A stretch of DNA of 64,000 bases, from the NCBI GenBank assembly GCA_013298145.1, contig JAAFJO010000001.1, positions 496,001 through 560,000 of the forward strand. Direction: 5' to 3'. The notes beneath the pieces were generated by a model, which did no database searches, had not been told where the DNA came from, and worked only from the letters and a program-made list of their open reading frames with translations. Positions 63,069 to 64,000 of this stretch are shown one piece after another. The stretch comes from Betaproteobacteria bacterium. GTDB taxonomy: Bacteria > Pseudomonadota > Gammaproteobacteria > Burkholderiales > Casimicrobiaceae. Made by a program: the position numbers and the translations under genes. The number at the start of each line of letters is the position of its first letter. Position 1 is the stretch's first letter.

Positions 63069-64000
63069 ATGACATACAAAAACTTCACCCTCCGCACCGA
63101 CGAACACGGCATTACTTGGGTCGGCATCAATGTCGCTGGCGAAAACGTCAATACGATGGGCACGCCGGTGCTCAACGAATTGAACGCGCTACTTGATCAA
63201 TTCGAGAAAGAGCCGCCCAAAGCGGTCGCCTTTGTCAGCGAAAAGCAGTCTGGATTCATCGCGGGGGCGAACGTTAACGAGTTCGTCGAAATCGGGAAAA
63301 CCGGCGATCTCGCTGCGGCAGAAGCCTTGGTGAAACGGGGCTACGATGTGTACGAACGGCTCGCGAACGTGAAGTACCCGACGCTCGCGCTCATCAATGG
63401 TTTTGCGCTCGGCGGCGGGCTCGAACTCGCGCTCGCATGCCGTTATCGCGTGGCGGTAGATATGCCTGCTACGAAGCTTGGTTTACCCGAGGTGATGCTC
63501 GGGATTCTTCCAGGTTGGGGCGGGGTGAAACGCTTGCCGCAATTAATTGGCGCGCCTGCGGCATTCGATTTGATGCTGACTGGGAAGACCGTTAACGCGC
63601 GTAAAGCAAAGTCGCTCGGCATCGTGCACGAAGCGGTGCCTCCGCGAATCATGTGGAACACTGCGATCGGCGTGCTCAACGCGCAGCCGCCTGCCCGCAA
63701 ACTTTCATTCGCACAAAACTTGATGACCAACGGCTTTTTGCGCGGCTTTGTTGCGTCCCAAGCCCGCAAATCAGTCGCTAAAAAGGCTCGACCCGAGCAC
63801 TATCCGTCGCCGTACGCGATCATTGATCTCTGGCAGAAGTACAACGGTGATGTGCACAAGCCGCAAGCAAGTGAGCCGTGTTCCGTGCGCTCATTGATTT
63901 CGCATCCAACCGCGATGAACTTGATTCGTGTGTTTGGTTTGCGTGAGCAACTCAAAGCGCAAGCAAAAGGCATCGATTTCAAAGCGAAGCATGTGCACGT
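63069..64000 (+). CDS. Enoyl-CoA hydratase / 3-hydroxyacyl-CoA dehydrogenase (FadJ/FadB-like), partial at window end
   Basis: At least 310 codons from the ATG at 63069, open to the window end. Only the N-terminal hydratase domain and the start of the linker are seen. Oxyanion and catalytic motifs FIAGANVNEF, NGFALGGGLELALACRYRV and GLPEVMLGILPGWGGVKRLPQLIG contain the two catalytic Glu residues. With the FadI-like thiolase it forms the trifunctional beta-oxidation pair, alpha subunit second. The dehydrogenase half lies beyond position 64000. Confidence 0.9.
   Translation, partial: MTYKNFTLRTDEHGITWVGINVAGENVNTMGTPVLNELNALLDQFEKEPPKAVAFVSEKQSGFIAGANVNEFVEIGKTGDLAAAEALVKRGYDVYERLANVKYPTLALINGFALGGGLELALACRYRVAVDMPATKLGLPEVMLGILPGWGGVKRLPQLIGAPAAFDLMLTGKTVNARKAKSLGIVHEAVPPRIMWNTAIGVLNAQPPARKLSFAQNLMTNGFLRGFVASQARKSVAKKARPEHYPSPYAIIDLWQKYNGDVHKPQASEPCSVRSLISHPTAMNLIRVFGLREQLKAQAKGIDFKAKHVH

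Overview
The window looks like a chromosomal segment of a betaproteobacterium, probably of the order Burkholderiales (inference). The support is two Bug/TctC solute receptors, a complete boxR-boxC-boxB-boxA benzoyl-CoA cluster with a benzoate-CoA ligase, a beta-type atp operon, NAD-linked formate dehydrogenase genes and a moderately GC-rich sequence rich in palindromic intergenic repeats. No plasmid, prophage or transposase gene was seen.

Layout. 0-18 kb holds mostly housekeeping and envelope genes: a Bug receptor, an outer-membrane barrel, mnmH, tesA with a YbbA/YbbP-like ABC exporter, a CoA-pyrophosphatase translationally coupled to a TonB receptor, an alpha/beta hydrolase with an acyl-CoA thioesterase, a DUF4214/dockerin-like exported protein, a peroxiredoxin, a HisN-type phosphatase and a Wzm/Wzt-type polysaccharide ABC exporter. 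18.4-25.8 kb is the complete atpIBEFHAGDC operon with a recognisable promoter and terminator. 26-36.6 kb has glpD, a HAD phosphatase, a DUF1499 protein, a second Bug receptor, a DJ-1/PfpI protein, a solitary Mrr-type restriction enzyme, a GNAT/DUF3224 pair, a lipoprotein, tRNA-Met, a HigBA toxin-antitoxin pair and a class 3 lipase.

36.8-46.4 kb is the aerobic benzoyl-CoA (box) pathway. Benzoate is activated by the ligase at 44835. BoxAB epoxidise benzoyl-CoA and BoxC opens the ring. A MaoC-fold protein and a PcaF thiolase would complete beta-oxidation to succinyl-CoA and acetyl-CoA. BoxR (HTH plus shikimate-kinase-like domain) is expected to repress this; four GCA-N6-TGC sites lie around the boxR and boxC promoters. 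BoxD and a 3-hydroxyadipyl-CoA dehydrogenase are not visible here.

46.6-54 kb is an accessory block. It has three type II toxin-antitoxin pairs in a row (RelE/HTH, ParDE, VapBC), then a tight two-gene unit: a protein with a nitrilase-like Glu-Lys-Cys triad followed one base later by a 1045-residue Rad50-like SMC ATPase with a CPVC zinc-hook motif. This pair is the best candidate for an undescribed (probably anti-phage) system. 54.3-64 kb returns to metabolism: a mono-haem c-type cytochrome, a two-gene formate dehydrogenase (NuoE-NuoF fusion plus catalytic subunit), a TetR regulator, and a fadI-like thiolase followed by a fadJ/fadB-like gene cut by the window end.

The non-coding DNA is unusually structured. 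A 58-66 bp inverted-repeat element (GGGGCTAG ... ATTAA ... CTAGCCC-AATAA) recurs six times, five of them shortly after stop codons of plus-strand genes. Other palindrome families occupy three junctions of the box operon and the glpD-HAD gap. A 21-bp tandem repeat carries the atpB stop codon.
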